In this document: positions 24,950 to 36,771 of the stretch, in pieces | Numbering within the stretch: position 1 is the stretch's first letter | How the letters are laid out: every line of letters begins with the position of its first letter | Origin: an uncultured Flavobacteriaceae bacterium | GTDB taxonomy: Bacteria; Bacteroidota; Bacteroidia; Flavobacteriales; Flavobacteriaceae | Length of the DNA: 64,000 nucleotides | Reading direction: 5' to 3' | Assembly: GCA_947494715.1 (NCBI GenBank) | Contig: CANLWG010000001.1 | Coordinates: 744,001-808,000, forward strand | Program-made: the position numbers and the translations under genes | The notes under the pieces: model-generated | Database searches by the model: none | The model's input: only the letters and a program-made list of their open reading frames with translations | Told to the model about the DNA's origin: nothing

Positions 24950-25417
24950 ATGAAGTATTCTAGACTTACCAGGCAGCAATTGGAAGGGCTGCATAAGGAA
25001 TTTATCAACTTTCTGGCAACTCAGTCCATTACTTCCGATGAATGGAAAACCTTGAAAGAACAAAAACCTGAAGTTGCCGAAGAAGAGTTGGATGTTTTTA
25101 GTGACCTTATTTGGGAAGGCGTTTTGACCAAGGTAGGGTATTTGGAAAATATTTCGGAGCAACATATGCATCTATTTCATTGTACTGAAAAGGAGATGAA
25201 ACTAATTTCCGTAAAGCTTATGAATCCGGAGGCGGATTTAACCACTAAAGAGGGGTTCAACTGGTTTAAGAAGAACTGGCAATCGGATTTTGTAGAGTAT
25301 CTCACAGCTTCCAAGGCCTATTCCGAAGATAAGGGCTTGGATAAATTTAATCTGATAAGACAGGGGGCCGTCATCACCAAAGGCGAACTATACCAATGGT
25401 TTGAAAAAGTAATATAA
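24950..25417 (+). CDS. DUF6495-like conserved flavobacterial protein
   Basis: The protein has 155 residues, soluble, with no signal peptide or membrane segment. MKYSRLTRQQLEGLHKEFINFLATQSITSDEWKTLKEQKPE at the start and FNLIRQGAVITKGELYQWFEKVI at the end match what I recall as DUF6495, found in Flavobacteriia with no known function. It is acidic and mostly helical. It starts just past the rplI terminator and so should have its own promoter. Confidence 0.65.
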   Translation: MKYSRLTRQQLEGLHKEFINFLATQSITSDEWKTLKEQKPEVAEEELDVFSDLIWEGVLTKVGYLENISEQHMHLFHCTEKEMKLISVKLMNPEADLTTKEGFNWFKKNWQSDFVEYLTASKAYSEDKGLDKFNLIRQGAVITKGELYQWFEKVI

Positions 25418-25507
25418 GTTCCTTAACCCAAAACGAAAGACTCTTAGTTATTCCAATAGCGTTGCCTGAAAAGATGGTCCGCAAGATTTTCCCAACAATT
25501 CCAGAAC

Positions 25508-25537
25508 TTGATAACAAGCCGTAAAGAATTATATTTG
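25508..25537 (+). promoter_or_regulatory. Promoter of hisS
   Basis: TTG at 25508-25510 and TATATTTG at 25530-25537 with a 19-bp spacer match the Bacteroidota consensus. Transcription would begin around 25545, leaving a leader of roughly 55 nt before the ATG at 25601. Confidence 0.65.
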
Positions 25538-25600
25538 TCCAGATTTCAAAATGTGGCTACTTGAGCTATGCCGAAGGAATAGTCGCAATAAAAATTTACA

Positions 25601-26977
25601 ATGGCACAAAAACCAAGTATACCTAAGGGCACAAGGGATTTCTCACCTGCCGAGGTCAATAAACGCAATTACATTTTTGATACTATCAAAAAACACTTTC
25701 AGATCTTTGGTTTTCAGCCCATCGAGACGCCATCCTTTGAAAACTCCGAGACCTTAATGGGCAAATACGGGGACGAGGGCGACCGCCTCATTTTTAAAAT
25801 TTTGAATTCTGGGGATTTTCTAAGTAAGGTCGATGACGTCACCTATAGTTCCAAGAATTCAGGTTCGTTGACCCCAAAAATCACTGAAAAGGCTCTCCGC
25901 TATGATTTGACCGTTCCTTTTGCGCGCTATGTGGTCATGCACCAGAATGAAATCGACTTTCCTTTTAAACGCTATCAAATACAACCTGTTTGGCGCGCAG
26001 ACCGGCCCCAAAAAGGGCGTTTCCGTGAGTTTTACCAATGTGATGCCGATGTAGTCGGGGCAAATTCACTTTTACAGGAAGTGGAACTGATACAATTGTA
26101 CGATGCCATTTTTACTGACTTAAAATTGGAAGGTGTTCATATAAAATTGAACAATAGAAAAGTCTTGGCGGGCATTGCCGAAATCATAGGGGCAAAACAC
26201 CTATTGGTAAATTTCACCGTTGCTCTTGATAAGTTGGATAAAATAGGTGAAGAAGGGGTTAAGAAGGAAATGTTGGAAAAGGGTATTTCCGAAGAATCCA
26301 TTGCCAAGGCCGCTCCCTTGTTCTCGCTTTCAGGAAGTACTGGAGAACAACTAACCATGCTTAAAGAATTATTGCAGGATTCCGAAGAGGGTTTAGAGGG
26401 TATCCGAGAGTTACAATTTGTAATGGATACGGTTAAAGAAATTGGTTTGCAATCTGCACAACTTTCATTGGATGTCACCCTCGCCCGCGGACTCAATTAC
26501 TATACCGGTACTATTTTGGAAGTAAGTGCTCCAGAGGGAGTGAAAATGGGCTCTATAGGTGGTGGCGGTAGATATGATGACCTTACCGGAATTTTTGGTT
26601 TAAAGAATGTGAGCGGCGTAGGGATTTCCTTTGGACTGGATCGTATTTATTTGGTATTGGAGGAATTGGGTCTTTTTCCCAAAACCTTGGAACAGTCCAT
26701 AGAAGTACTCTGTCTTAATTTTGGGGAGGAAGAAGCATTGGCTTCCTTAAAGTTGATTAACACACTTCGAAAACTAGGAGTTAAAGCTGATTTATATCCT
26801 ACCGATGCCAAAATCCAAAAGCAGTTTAAATATGCCAATAACCGAAATGTACCCTATGTTATCTTGCTCGGCGAAAAAGAACTTGTGGAAAACGCTTTTG
26901 TGGTGAAGAATATGGCCAATGGGGAGCAGAAAACTTTTTCTATTGATTCTATAGAAGATTTTATTGCCTCGCTATAG
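25601..26977 (+). CDS. hisS: Histidyl-tRNA synthetase
   Basis: The protein has 458 residues, class II synthetase. Motif 1 lies near ETPSFENSETLMGKYG. Motif 2 is seen in IQPVWRADRPQKGRFREFYQCDADVVG. The histidine-specific motifs are LARGLNYYTGTILE and the motif 3 region IGGGGRYDDLTGIFG...VGISFGLDRI. A C-terminal anticodon-binding domain runs from about 365. The 3' end overlaps the converging Nudix gene by 6 bp. Confidence 0.97.
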   Translation: MAQKPSIPKGTRDFSPAEVNKRNYIFDTIKKHFQIFGFQPIETPSFENSETLMGKYGDEGDRLIFKILNSGDFLSKVDDVTYSSKNSGSLTPKITEKALRYDLTVPFARYVVMHQNEIDFPFKRYQIQPVWRADRPQKGRFREFYQCDADVVGANSLLQEVELIQLYDAIFTDLKLEGVHIKLNNRKVLAGIAEIIGAKHLLVNFTVALDKLDKIGEEGVKKEMLEKGISEESIAKAAPLFSLSGSTGEQLTMLKELLQDSEEGLEGIRELQFVMDTVKEIGLQSAQLSLDVTLARGLNYYTGTILEVSAPEGVKMGSIGGGGRYDDLTGIFGLKNVSGVGISFGLDRIYLVLEELGLFPKTLEQSIEVLCLNFGEEEALASLKLINTLRKLGVKADLYPTDAKIQKQFKYANNRNVPYVILLGEKELVENAFVVKNMANGEQKTFSIDSIEDFIASL

Positions 26978-27520
26978 TCTTTTCCGTATTTCCTTTACTA
27001 TTATTTGGTAATAGTCGATTTCGTAAGTTACATATTTCTTTACATTCGCCAGGTCCCAAGTTTCCTCGGAAAATTGAATTAGTGGAATCAAATCCAAACG
27101 TTCAACTTCACTTTCCTGTTTTTGAAGGTTTTCCAAGGGAAGCTTCAACTCACATAAAAAGGTGTGATGGAATTCACGATCGACCAAATCCTCACGATGT
27201 TTATGGACCGATTTAAAAACACCTATCTTCTCCAGATCCATTTTGGAAACTGAAAGCCCTATTTCTTCCTCCACTTCACGGATTGCCGAGACCTCAATAT
27301 CTTCCCCGGCACCAATGTGCCCAGCCACGGAAACATCCCAGTGTAAGGGATGGGTATCCTTGTCCTTGCCGCGTTGTTGTACAAGAACCTTTCCATCTTT
27401 GGTGTACAACCAAACGTGAATGGTTGGGTGAAACCATCCCTTGGCATGGGCCAAGGACTTCATCGCCGTCTTTCCCGTTTGGTTACCCATGTCATCCAGA
27501 ATGTCAATAAGCTCATCCAT
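26972..27520 (-). CDS. Nudix hydrolase
   Basis: The protein has 182 residues. A perfect Nudix box (G-x5-E-x7-REVEEEIGL) runs from GHIGAGE to EEEIGL around residues 72-94, so pyrophosphohydrolase chemistry is expected. The N-terminal MDELIDILDDMGNQTGKTAMKSLAHAKGWFHPTIHVWLYTKDGKVLVQQRGKDKDTHPLHWD resembles the isopentenyl-diphosphate isomerase-like/YfcD branch of the superfamily. The substrate is not predictable. It overlaps the 3' end of hisS by 6 bp. Confidence 0.9.
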   Translation of the reverse strand: MDELIDILDDMGNQTGKTAMKSLAHAKGWFHPTIHVWLYTKDGKVLVQQRGKDKDTHPLHWDVSVAGHIGAGEDIEVSAIREVEEEIGLSVSKMDLEKIGVFKSVHKHREDLVDREFHHTFLCELKLPLENLQKQESEVERLDLIPLIQFSEETWDLANVKKYVTYEIDYYQIIVKEIRKRL

Positions 27521-27568
27521 GTTATGCTACAAAATATGGCTCCCTTTTAGGGAAGGGTTGGAACATGT

Positions 27569-28657
27569 TTACTCAAAATAGCTAAATGCTTCTCCACTCT
27601 CAATATTCAGAACAGTTTCATAAATCAGGCGGATTACATTCTCTACATCATCCCGGTGAACGGTTTCCACCGTAGTATGCATATACCGAAGGGGCAATGA
27701 AATCAAAGCGGACGCCACACCACCGTTACTATAGGCAAAGGCATCCGTATCCGTCCCTGTGGATCTTGAAGCTGCCAAACGCTGAAAGGGGATTTTATTC
27801 TTTTCCGCCGTTTCGATAATACGTTCCCGGAGTTTGTTCTGCACGGCCGGTGCATAGGAAATTACCGGCCCAGCTCCGATTTCGGTATGGCCTTGCGTCT
27901 TTTTGTCGATCATGGGGGTAGTAGTGTCATGACATACGTCCGTAATGATAGCCACATTGGGTTGTATGGTCTGGGTAATCATTTCGGCTCCTCGAAGCCC
28001 TATTTCCTCCTGAACGGCATTTGTTATATAGAGTCCAAAAGGCAATTTCTTCTTGTTTTCATGGAGTAAACGGGCTACCTCTGCCACCATAAACCCGCCG
28101 GCCCGATTGTCTATGGCACGGCAAACGAATTTATCTTTGTTTAGAATGTGGAACTCATCGGGATACGTAATCACACAACCTACATGAACCCCCATTTTCT
28201 CTACTTCTTCTTTGTCCTTGGCCCCAATATCTATAAAAATATTATCCAGTTTTGGAGGTTGTTCCTTGCTTTTGTCCCGAGTGTGGATGGCAGGCCATCC
28301 AAAAATGCCTTTTACCATGCCATTTTTAATATGGATGTTTACCCATTTGGAAGGGGCAATCTGGTGGTCGCTTCCCCCATTCCGAATGACGTATAAGAGG
28401 CCATCATCCGTAATGTAGTTTACATACCACGAAATCTCATCGGAATGCCCTTCAATGACCACTTTGTATTCGGCATCGGGATTTATGACCCCAACAGCTG
28501 ACCCATAAGTGTCCGTAATGAAAGTATCTACATAGGGTTTTAGATAATCCATCCATAGTTTTTGTCCTTCCCATTCATATCCCGTGGGCGCGGCATTGTT
28601 TAGATATTTTTCAAAAAAATCAAGGGACTTTTTGGTCAATATTTTTTTTTCGCTCAT
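27569..28657 (-). CDS. M42-family metallopeptidase (glutamyl aminopeptidase type)
   Basis: The protein has 362 residues from the ATG at 28657 (MSEKKILTKKSL); the upstream in-frame extension to 28687 is unlikely. Binuclear metal ligands are visible as GHSDEIS, AIDNRAGG, QEEIGLRGAEM and TDVCHD. Members form large tetrahedral dodecamers in the cytoplasm that trim peptides. It is divergent from the DUF4294 gene. Confidence 0.93.
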   Translation of the reverse strand: MSEKKILTKKSLDFFEKYLNNAAPTGYEWEGQKLWMDYLKPYVDTFITDTYGSAVGVINPDAEYKVVIEGHSDEISWYVNYITDDGLLYVIRNGGSDHQIAPSKWVNIHIKNGMVKGIFGWPAIHTRDKSKEQPPKLDNIFIDIGAKDKEEVEKMGVHVGCVITYPDEFHILNKDKFVCRAIDNRAGGFMVAEVARLLHENKKKLPFGLYITNAVQEEIGLRGAEMITQTIQPNVAIITDVCHDTTTPMIDKKTQGHTEIGAGPVISYAPAVQNKLRERIIETAEKNKIPFQRLAASRSTGTDTDAFAYSNGGVASALISLPLRYMHTTVETVHRDDVENVIRLIYETVLNIESGEAFSYFE

Positions 28658-28727
28658 GTAATCTTTGTTTGAATGCAAACTTAGCAATATTCACTTTTAA
28701 TTAATAATACGGGCAATTATTTATCGT

Positions 28728-28735
28728 TAATTTTG
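28728..28735 (+). promoter_or_regulatory. Possible -7 box of the DUF4294 gene
   Basis: TAATTTTG fits TAnnTTTG, 25 bp before the start codon. No -33 TTG is seen at the right distance. Confidence 0.35.
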
Positions 28736-28760
28736 GCGAGGCTTTTACCAAACTGAGTAT

Positions 28761-29453
28761 ATGAAAGAAAAACTTCTTTTGGCCCTGTTTTCTTTGGTCC
28801 TTATTTCTGCCAATGCACAAATAAAGGAGAAGGCCTTGGATTCGGTTGCTGAAAAATTGATTATCATCGAAGGCGATTCCCTGTTGCAGAGCTCTATAGC
28901 CTTGGATGAGGTTTATATATTTAGCAAGCTCAAATTCGGTTCCTACAAAGAAAAACTCCGCTACTATATATTGAGGCGCAAAACGCTTAAAGTTTACCCT
29001 TATGCCAAATTGGCGGCGGAACGCCTTGTAGAACTAAACGATAGTCTTTCAAAGATCAAAAAAAAGAGGAAGAGAAAAAAGTACACAAAGAAAGTCCAAA
29101 AGTATATTGAAGGGGAATTTTCCGAAGAGCTCAAAAAACTAACACGTACGGAAGGACAAATATTGGTAAAGCTTATCTATCGCCAGACCGGAAAGACTGC
29201 TTTTAACCTGGTAAAGCAACTCCGAAGTGGATGGCGTGCTTTTTGGTACCAAACCACGGCTAAATTATTCAAGATCAGTATCAAGGAGGAATTTCACCCT
29301 GACATGATACATGAAGATTATTTGATCGAGGATATTTTACAACGCGCCTTTGCCTCGTACCGACTGGAACGGCAAGAATCGGTTTTAGATTACGACTACG
29401 CCGCGTTGAATAACAAGTGGAATAACACGACGGATAAGCAAAAGAAAGATTAG
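28761..29453 (+). CDS. Secreted DUF4294 protein
   Basis: The protein has 230 residues with a signal peptide (MKEKLLLALFSLVLISANA). The core SKLKFGSYKEKLRYYILRRKTLKVYPYAKLAAERLVELNDSL, a Lys/Arg-rich stretch (KIKKKRKRKKYTKKVQKYIEGEF) and LTRTEGQILVKLIYRQTGKTAFNLVKQLRSGWRAFWYQTTAKLF match DUF4294, a Bacteroidota envelope family of unknown function. It is often beside the M42 peptidase gene in flavobacteria, as here. Confidence 0.85.
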   Translation: MKEKLLLALFSLVLISANAQIKEKALDSVAEKLIIIEGDSLLQSSIALDEVYIFSKLKFGSYKEKLRYYILRRKTLKVYPYAKLAAERLVELNDSLSKIKKKRKRKKYTKKVQKYIEGEFSEELKKLTRTEGQILVKLIYRQTGKTAFNLVKQLRSGWRAFWYQTTAKLFKISIKEEFHPDMIHEDYLIEDILQRAFASYRLERQESVLDYDYAALNNKWNNTTDKQKKD

Positions 29454-29485
29454 ATTTTTTTTTGGACACTATAATTCCTGACCTA

Positions 29486-29722
29486 CTAATTATCCTGAAC
29501 CTTTTTGTTGAACAATGCATCCACAAATAATTTAATGCTGTAGAACCCTAACGAAACGGCTGTTATGGCAAGGATCAGACCTAAAATCAAGACAGGCCAA
29601 AACCAAGGGTGTTCCTGATTTTTAAATGCTTGAAATAGCACCACCGGAGCAGTGAACATCAGGATGATAGTATAGAAAAGAAACTTTACCCCCTTGATAA
29701 TCATTTTTTTATCCGTTTCCAT
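29486..29722 (-). CDS. DUF6095-like small membrane protein
   Basis: The protein has 78 residues from the ATG at 29722 (METDKKMIIKGVK). Two membrane helices flank a short loop FKNQEHPWFWPVL. The pattern matches the small flavobacterial family I recall as DUF6095. Function is unknown. It is divergent from the glycerate kinase gene. Confidence 0.7.
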   Translation of the reverse strand: METDKKMIIKGVKFLFYTIILMFTAPVVLFQAFKNQEHPWFWPVLILGLILAITAVSLGFYSIKLFVDALFNKKVQDN

Positions 29723-29790
29723 TGTTGATGATAAAATCAATAACCAAATGTAAGGAATATGGCCTATATTTAGATATCCAAGGCGCTATT

Positions 29791-30921
29791 ATGAACATAC
29801 TTATTATTCCGGATAAATTTAAAGGTTCCCTTGCGGCCAAGGAGGTGATTGCGGCAATTTCAAATGGTATCAAAAAAGTAATGCCGGATGCAAATTTATA
29901 TCCCGTACTGGCATCGGACGGTGGCGATGGCTTTCTAAATGCCGTATCCGAAAACTTGGATTGCAAGGTGATTACCACGAATACCGTTGACCCACCCGGT
30001 AGGAAAATAAAGGCCGACTATCTTTTAAACCGCGCGGATCGTATTGCATACATTGAATTGGCCAAATCCTCGGGCTTGGAACTTTTGGAGGTTCACGAGC
30101 GCAGTGCCATGACAACTTCTACGTATGGTACTGGGCTTCAAATTATGGATGCCATTACGAAGGGTGCTACTTCCATTTATGTTGGTTTAGGCGGTAGTGC
30201 TACCAATGATGGAGGTACTGGAATAGCCCAGGCACTGGGGTATCGGTTTTTGGATGGTTTAGGAAATGATTTAGAGCCTAATGGTGAAAACTTATCAAAA
30301 ATTAGGGCCATTAAAAGTGAGGAAGCGGTTCAAAACTTAGAGGGTGTTTCCTTTTATGCCGTAAACGATGTGGACAACCCGCTCTTTGGAGAAACGGGAG
30401 CTGCCCATATTTATGCAAGACAAAAAGGAGCGAACGATACGGAGATCGATATATTGGATATGGGATTACGTAACCTGGATGCTATGGTACAGGACAATTT
30501 GCAAAAGAATGTGGCACAGAATCCCGGTGCGGGGGCAGCTGGTGGAACGGCCTATGGTCTACAAGCTTTTCTGAATGCCGAATTTAACTCAGGAATTGAT
30601 TTTATGTTGAAACTGGCCCATGTTGAAGAACTACTCCAAAAAGAAAAAATAGATTATATCGTTACGGGCGAAGGAAAGTTCGATGATCAGACCCTGCATG
30701 GCAAATTAATTAAAGGAGTTGTGGATTTGGGTAAAAGCAATAAAGTTCCGGTGGTAGTGGTCTGTGGACAATCAGAGGTTGCGGCCGAAAAATTGGCCTC
30801 ATTGGATATTGCGGCAATCTTGGAAATAAAGGATGGATCTAAGCCCTTACAATACAATATGGAAAATGCAGCAGCCTTAACGGAAAAAGCCGTCTCTACT
30901 TTTTTTTGGAAACTTGATTGA
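29791..30921 (+). CDS. Glycerate kinase
   Basis: The protein has 376 residues from the ATG at 29791 (MNILIIPDKFKGSLAAKEVIAAI), the family N-terminus. SDGGDGFLNAV, the VGLGGSATNDGGTGIAQALGY glycine-rich region, NPGAGAAGGTAYGLQAFL and VTGEGKFDDQTLHGKL are all family markers of the GarK/GlxK type. It phosphorylates D-glycerate to 2- or 3-phosphoglycerate and feeds lower glycolysis. No glyoxylate or tartronate genes are adjacent. Confidence 0.95.
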   Translation: MNILIIPDKFKGSLAAKEVIAAISNGIKKVMPDANLYPVLASDGGDGFLNAVSENLDCKVITTNTVDPPGRKIKADYLLNRADRIAYIELAKSSGLELLEVHERSAMTTSTYGTGLQIMDAITKGATSIYVGLGGSATNDGGTGIAQALGYRFLDGLGNDLEPNGENLSKIRAIKSEEAVQNLEGVSFYAVNDVDNPLFGETGAAHIYARQKGANDTEIDILDMGLRNLDAMVQDNLQKNVAQNPGAGAAGGTAYGLQAFLNAEFNSGIDFMLKLAHVEELLQKEKIDYIVTGEGKFDDQTLHGKLIKGVVDLGKSNKVPVVVVCGQSEVAAEKLASLDIAAILEIKDGSKPLQYNMENAAALTEKAVSTFFWKLD

Positions 30922-30965
30922 GGCTTAAGAAAATTGAAACGGAAAAACTTAGAAAATATTGATGT

Positions 30966-31859
30966 TTACTCTATGATTAACGATGAGCTAAAAGTTTGGC
31001 TCACGGCAAAATAACCTAAGGGAAATCCCTCCCTGACATTTTCGGGATCTATACCCTCTACCTCTTCCAAAGAATCGATGTTCTCAAAATCGATATCATC
31101 GATATCTACCCCTGTAATATTAATGATGTTGCCCCGAACAGTGGCCGTAGGAGTCTGAAAAGGACCTTGGTCCCCGCCACTTTGCACAATGAGTTGGTTC
31201 ATGTAATTGTAAAACCCGATATCCACTCCTATTAGACTTATTTGCAATTCCTGTCCTTCATCCAGGCCATCATCATAAAAGTAGGAGAACTCAAATCGTT
31301 GGCCAGGGTAAAAGAGGTCCTCCGTGACGAGGTATTCATCAAAATCAAGATCAAAGAGATAAAAATCCTGTCTGTCCGGAGCATCTACAAAAGAGATTAC
31401 TATTTCGGTTTCATCCCCGCTAAAAAGAGTTTGGTCACCTTGGGACAGTTGTTCTATAGGAACGGCGGGAATATAATTCGTGAGGGCGGCATAGTTTTGG
31501 TCCTCATGGGTTATGGATAGTAACAACCGACCTGAAGTAAAAAATGAGGTGCTCTCCTGCGCTTCATATACTCCGGGACTTATCTGGGTCAGTGTTACAA
31601 AGCTTGGAATCCCTGAGCCATTAGGCTGATCCAAGTTTACAATAGTAATGTTCTGCAGATCAGCAGGCGGAATATCTTCAAAAAAAGAACTGGTCAGGCC
31701 CGCATTTACACGAACCCGGGTAATCGGGTTATTTTCGTCTATTCGTATAAAGGCATCAACAAAAAGACGCGAATCCACTTCAGGAAGATCTACTTCTACG
31801 ACATCTTCACATCCAACAAAAACTAGGAAGACCAACCAAAGAAACCCAATTTTTTTCAT
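30966..31859 (-). CDS. DUF4249 outer-membrane lipoprotein
   Basis: The protein has 297 residues; the signal ends VFVGC with the lipidated Cys17. The mature part (EDVVEVDLPEVDSRLFVDAFIRIDENNPITRVRVNAGL) is the DUF4249 beta-sandwich. In Bacteroidota these lipoproteins are encoded directly downstream of TonB-dependent receptors and probably act as the substrate-binding partner, as SusD does for SusC. It starts 4 bp after the receptor stop codon, so the two are one operon. The transported substrate is unknown. Confidence 0.9.
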   Translation of the reverse strand: MKKIGFLWLVFLVFVGCEDVVEVDLPEVDSRLFVDAFIRIDENNPITRVRVNAGLTSSFFEDIPPADLQNITIVNLDQPNGSGIPSFVTLTQISPGVYEAQESTSFFTSGRLLLSITHEDQNYAALTNYIPAVPIEQLSQGDQTLFSGDETEIVISFVDAPDRQDFYLFDLDFDEYLVTEDLFYPGQRFEFSYFYDDGLDEGQELQISLIGVDIGFYNYMNQLIVQSGGDQGPFQTPTATVRGNIINITGVDIDDIDFENIDSLEEVEGIDPENVREGFPLGYFAVSQTFSSSLIIE

Positions 31860-31863
31860 CGTC

Positions 31864-34239
31864 TTAAAATTTAAAATTATAGGTCACCGCAGGTACCACA
31901 CCGAATATGGAAGTACGTATTGCTTCATTAACGCCAGTATCCACATTTCTTTGGAAATTTATGGATGCGGCATTTCTTCTATTGTATACGTTGTAAATGC
32001 TGAAGACCCATTCGCCCTTCACTTTTCTGTTCCTGTTTTTACGTGGGGTAAGGGTGGCGGAAAGGTCCAATCGATTATAGGATGGTAGACGTTCTGCATT
32101 CCTGAGACCGTAAAAGGGCACTGTAAGGCCTTGGAACTCAAATTGTCCAATAGGATAATTGGTGGGCTGACCGGTTTGATATACAAAATTGGTGTTGAAG
32201 CTCCACTTTTCATTCAATTTATAACTTCCAAAAAAGGATAGGTCGTGTGTCTTATCAAAAGGGGTTCTGTACCAATCCCCATTGTTGATACCGGTTTCTT
32301 CTGGCGTCCTTCCCGGGGTACGCTGTTCCGATTTGGAAAGCGTATAGGCCAGCCAGCCCTGAAAGTCACCTTCATTCTTTCGCAATAGGAACTCAAGACC
32401 ATATGCCCTTGCCGTACCGTTCAAGATTACTTGTTCTATGGCATCGTTGGCAATAAGATCGGCACCGTCAATATAGTCTATACGATTTTGTATATCCTTA
32501 TAAAATGCCTCCATTTCCAATGCATATTCCCCTCCGTTTATATTCCTAAAAAACCCCAAGGCATATTGATCTAACAATTGTGGTTTTACAAATGGTCCGC
32601 TCGGGGTCCAGACGTCCAATGGGGTAGGGGAGCTGGTATTGGACAGAAGGTGCAGATACTGTGCCAAGCGCGTATAGCTGGCCTTTATAGAGCTGTTTCT
32701 GTTTAAGGTATAAGCCAATGAAAAACGTGGCTCAAAATTGTTGAAAGTAGCCAAACTACTACCTCTCCCCGGATCAGTGATATCTATCGGAACGGCTTCT
32801 TGATAGATTAATGAAAGGGGGTTAAAAAATACAGGATTATCATCCTCATATACAAATAGTTCGTCCTGACCCAAACGAATAAAATTACTGAAGCGAAATC
32901 CGTAACCAAGGCTAAGGTTTTCGGTTACCTGGTGTTCAAAGTCTACATAGGCTGCAAATTCGTTGGCATACTTCTCCGTCAATTGATTTTCTACGATTCC
33001 AGAAGTAGTATTACTGGGTTCTATTTTTCCAGGATTAAATCGATAGTAGATATTGTTAACCCCATAATTGATCTGTAATTTATCGCTGATGTAATGTTTA
33101 AAATCATATTTGATGTTGAAATTCTGAATACCCGAATTCCAATTGAAGCCAACGAAATCAAGTTTAAGACCATAATAGTAATCCGAATAGATAAGCGAGA
33201 GGTTGGAGAAGAGTTTGTCCGAGAATAGATGGTTCCACCTTAAATTACCCACTGAATTACCATAGGTATTTACAAAGTTATCACTGATTCCGAAAACATC
33301 CCTGCCAAAATATCCTGATAGGTACAAATTGTTCCTTTCATTAAGCTTAAAATTGATTTTGGTGTTCAGATCATAGAAATAGGCCGTATTGTCAATATCA
33401 AATAACGGCAGGAAAAGATGTGCGTAGGAAGCCCGGCCACCGATAAGAAATGCGGCCTTGTCCTTTATTATGGGAGCCTCTACGAGCAGACGACTGGCCA
33501 CGGCCCCTATACCACCATTTACTTTAAGTTCCTTGCTGTTACCCTCTTTCTGGAAGATATCCAGTACGGAAGATACCCTGCCACCATATCTTGCCGGAAT
33601 TCCTCCTTTATATAGCTTAATATCCTTAATGGCATCCGGATTGAAGACGGAGAAAAAACCAAAGAGATGCGAGGAGTTAAAAATAATAGCCTCGTCCAAT
33701 AAAATTAGATTCTGATCTACAGCTCCGCCTCGGACATTAAAGCCTGATGCCCCCTCGCCGGCATTGGTCACTCCAGGGAGCAGAAGAATGGATTTAATTA
33801 CATCGGCCTCCCCAAGAATCACGGGTATTTTTTTAATGGTTCCCACAGATAAGGTGTTTACACTCATCTGAGGTTTTTTTATGTCCAGTTTTTCCGCATT
33901 TTCGGTTACAACAACCTCTTCCAATTGCTCCATTTCCTCCACCATTTGGAAATTGAACTTCTGGTTTTCGGACAGTGCAATTTTTGTAACGATATCCTGA
34001 AAGCCTAAATAACTTACCAGAATGTCATATTCGCCTTGAGGAAGGGTAATGGAATAGAAACCGTATTCATTTGTAGTGACACCGGTTCCCAGTTCGGGAA
34101 CCACTATGGTTACCCCGATCAGGGTCTCATTGCTGGACGCTTCCGAGATGGTACCGCTTAAGGTAAATTTTTGTTGTGCATACGTAAAAAGGGAAAAACA
34201 GAAAAGAACAATCAAAAGCGTTCCCGAAAGTCGATTCAT
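31864..34239 (-). CDS. TonB-dependent outer-membrane receptor with CarboxypepD_reg domain
   Basis: The protein has 791 residues. A signal peptide (LLIVLFCFSLFTYAQQ) is followed by a carboxypeptidase-like regulatory domain (22-105: FTLSGTISEASSNETLIGVTIVVPELG). The plug domain contains PVILGEADVIKSILLLPGVTNAGEGASGFNVRGGAVDQNLILLDEAIIF. A beta barrel extends to a C-terminal aromatic residue (VTYNFKF). It takes up a large or scarce ligand across the outer membrane using TonB energy. The partner lipoprotein follows immediately. A duplicated 31-bp element lies upstream of the start. Confidence 0.95.
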   Translation of the reverse strand: MNRLSGTLLIVLFCFSLFTYAQQKFTLSGTISEASSNETLIGVTIVVPELGTGVTTNEYGFYSITLPQGEYDILVSYLGFQDIVTKIALSENQKFNFQMVEEMEQLEEVVVTENAEKLDIKKPQMSVNTLSVGTIKKIPVILGEADVIKSILLLPGVTNAGEGASGFNVRGGAVDQNLILLDEAIIFNSSHLFGFFSVFNPDAIKDIKLYKGGIPARYGGRVSSVLDIFQKEGNSKELKVNGGIGAVASRLLVEAPIIKDKAAFLIGGRASYAHLFLPLFDIDNTAYFYDLNTKINFKLNERNNLYLSGYFGRDVFGISDNFVNTYGNSVGNLRWNHLFSDKLFSNLSLIYSDYYYGLKLDFVGFNWNSGIQNFNIKYDFKHYISDKLQINYGVNNIYYRFNPGKIEPSNTTSGIVENQLTEKYANEFAAYVDFEHQVTENLSLGYGFRFSNFIRLGQDELFVYEDDNPVFFNPLSLIYQEAVPIDITDPGRGSSLATFNNFEPRFSLAYTLNRNSSIKASYTRLAQYLHLLSNTSSPTPLDVWTPSGPFVKPQLLDQYALGFFRNINGGEYALEMEAFYKDIQNRIDYIDGADLIANDAIEQVILNGTARAYGLEFLLRKNEGDFQGWLAYTLSKSEQRTPGRTPEETGINNGDWYRTPFDKTHDLSFFGSYKLNEKWSFNTNFVYQTGQPTNYPIGQFEFQGLTVPFYGLRNAERLPSYNRLDLSATLTPRKNRNRKVKGEWVFSIYNVYNRRNAASINFQRNVDTGVNEAIRTSIFGVVPAVTYNFKF

Positions 34240-34288
34240 TCAGTCAATTTTTGCTGAAAAGTAAAGAGAAAAAAAGCCACCGGGAAAA

Positions 34289-34372
34289 TGTTAACATTTC
34301 TTTAGATGAAAAATCTACGATCCTTGTTCGATTAAGGAGAGTGTTAACATTTCTTTAGATAAAAATCTACGA
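34289..34372 (-). repeat. Duplicated 31-bp element in the TonB-receptor promoter region
   Basis: Two nearly identical copies (34289-34320 and 34342-34372, differing by one inserted base) begin TGTTAACATTTCTTTAGAT on the plus strand and end in AATCTACGA, with 53 bp from one start to the next. They lie 50-130 bp upstream of the receptor start on its coding-strand side, between it and the icd gene. The period of about five helical turns would place both copies on one face of the DNA, which suits a dimeric activator or repressor. Confidence 0.6.
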
Positions 34373-34410
34373 GCCCTGGGTCTTTCGATCCAAAAATCCT
34401 AATATGCATT

Positions 34411-36630
<2,220 letters not shown>

Positions 36631-36658
36631 CTATACTCTCGGTTTGTATTAAGCGGAG

Positions 36659-36666
36659 CAAATATA
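36659..36666 (-). promoter_or_regulatory. -7 promoter box of icd
   Basis: CAAATATA on the plus strand is TATATTTG on the coding strand, a perfect TAnnTTTG match 29 bp upstream of the ATG. A -33 TTG was not found at the expected distance. Confidence 0.45.
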
Positions 36667-36771
36667 CAATTTTATACATGCCTAGCGGGTAGCATAATTT
36701 GATTTATCAATGAGCAATTGGAACAAAGGTCGAGAGGTATATTTGGCCGATGGAATCCTATAAAAAGAACA

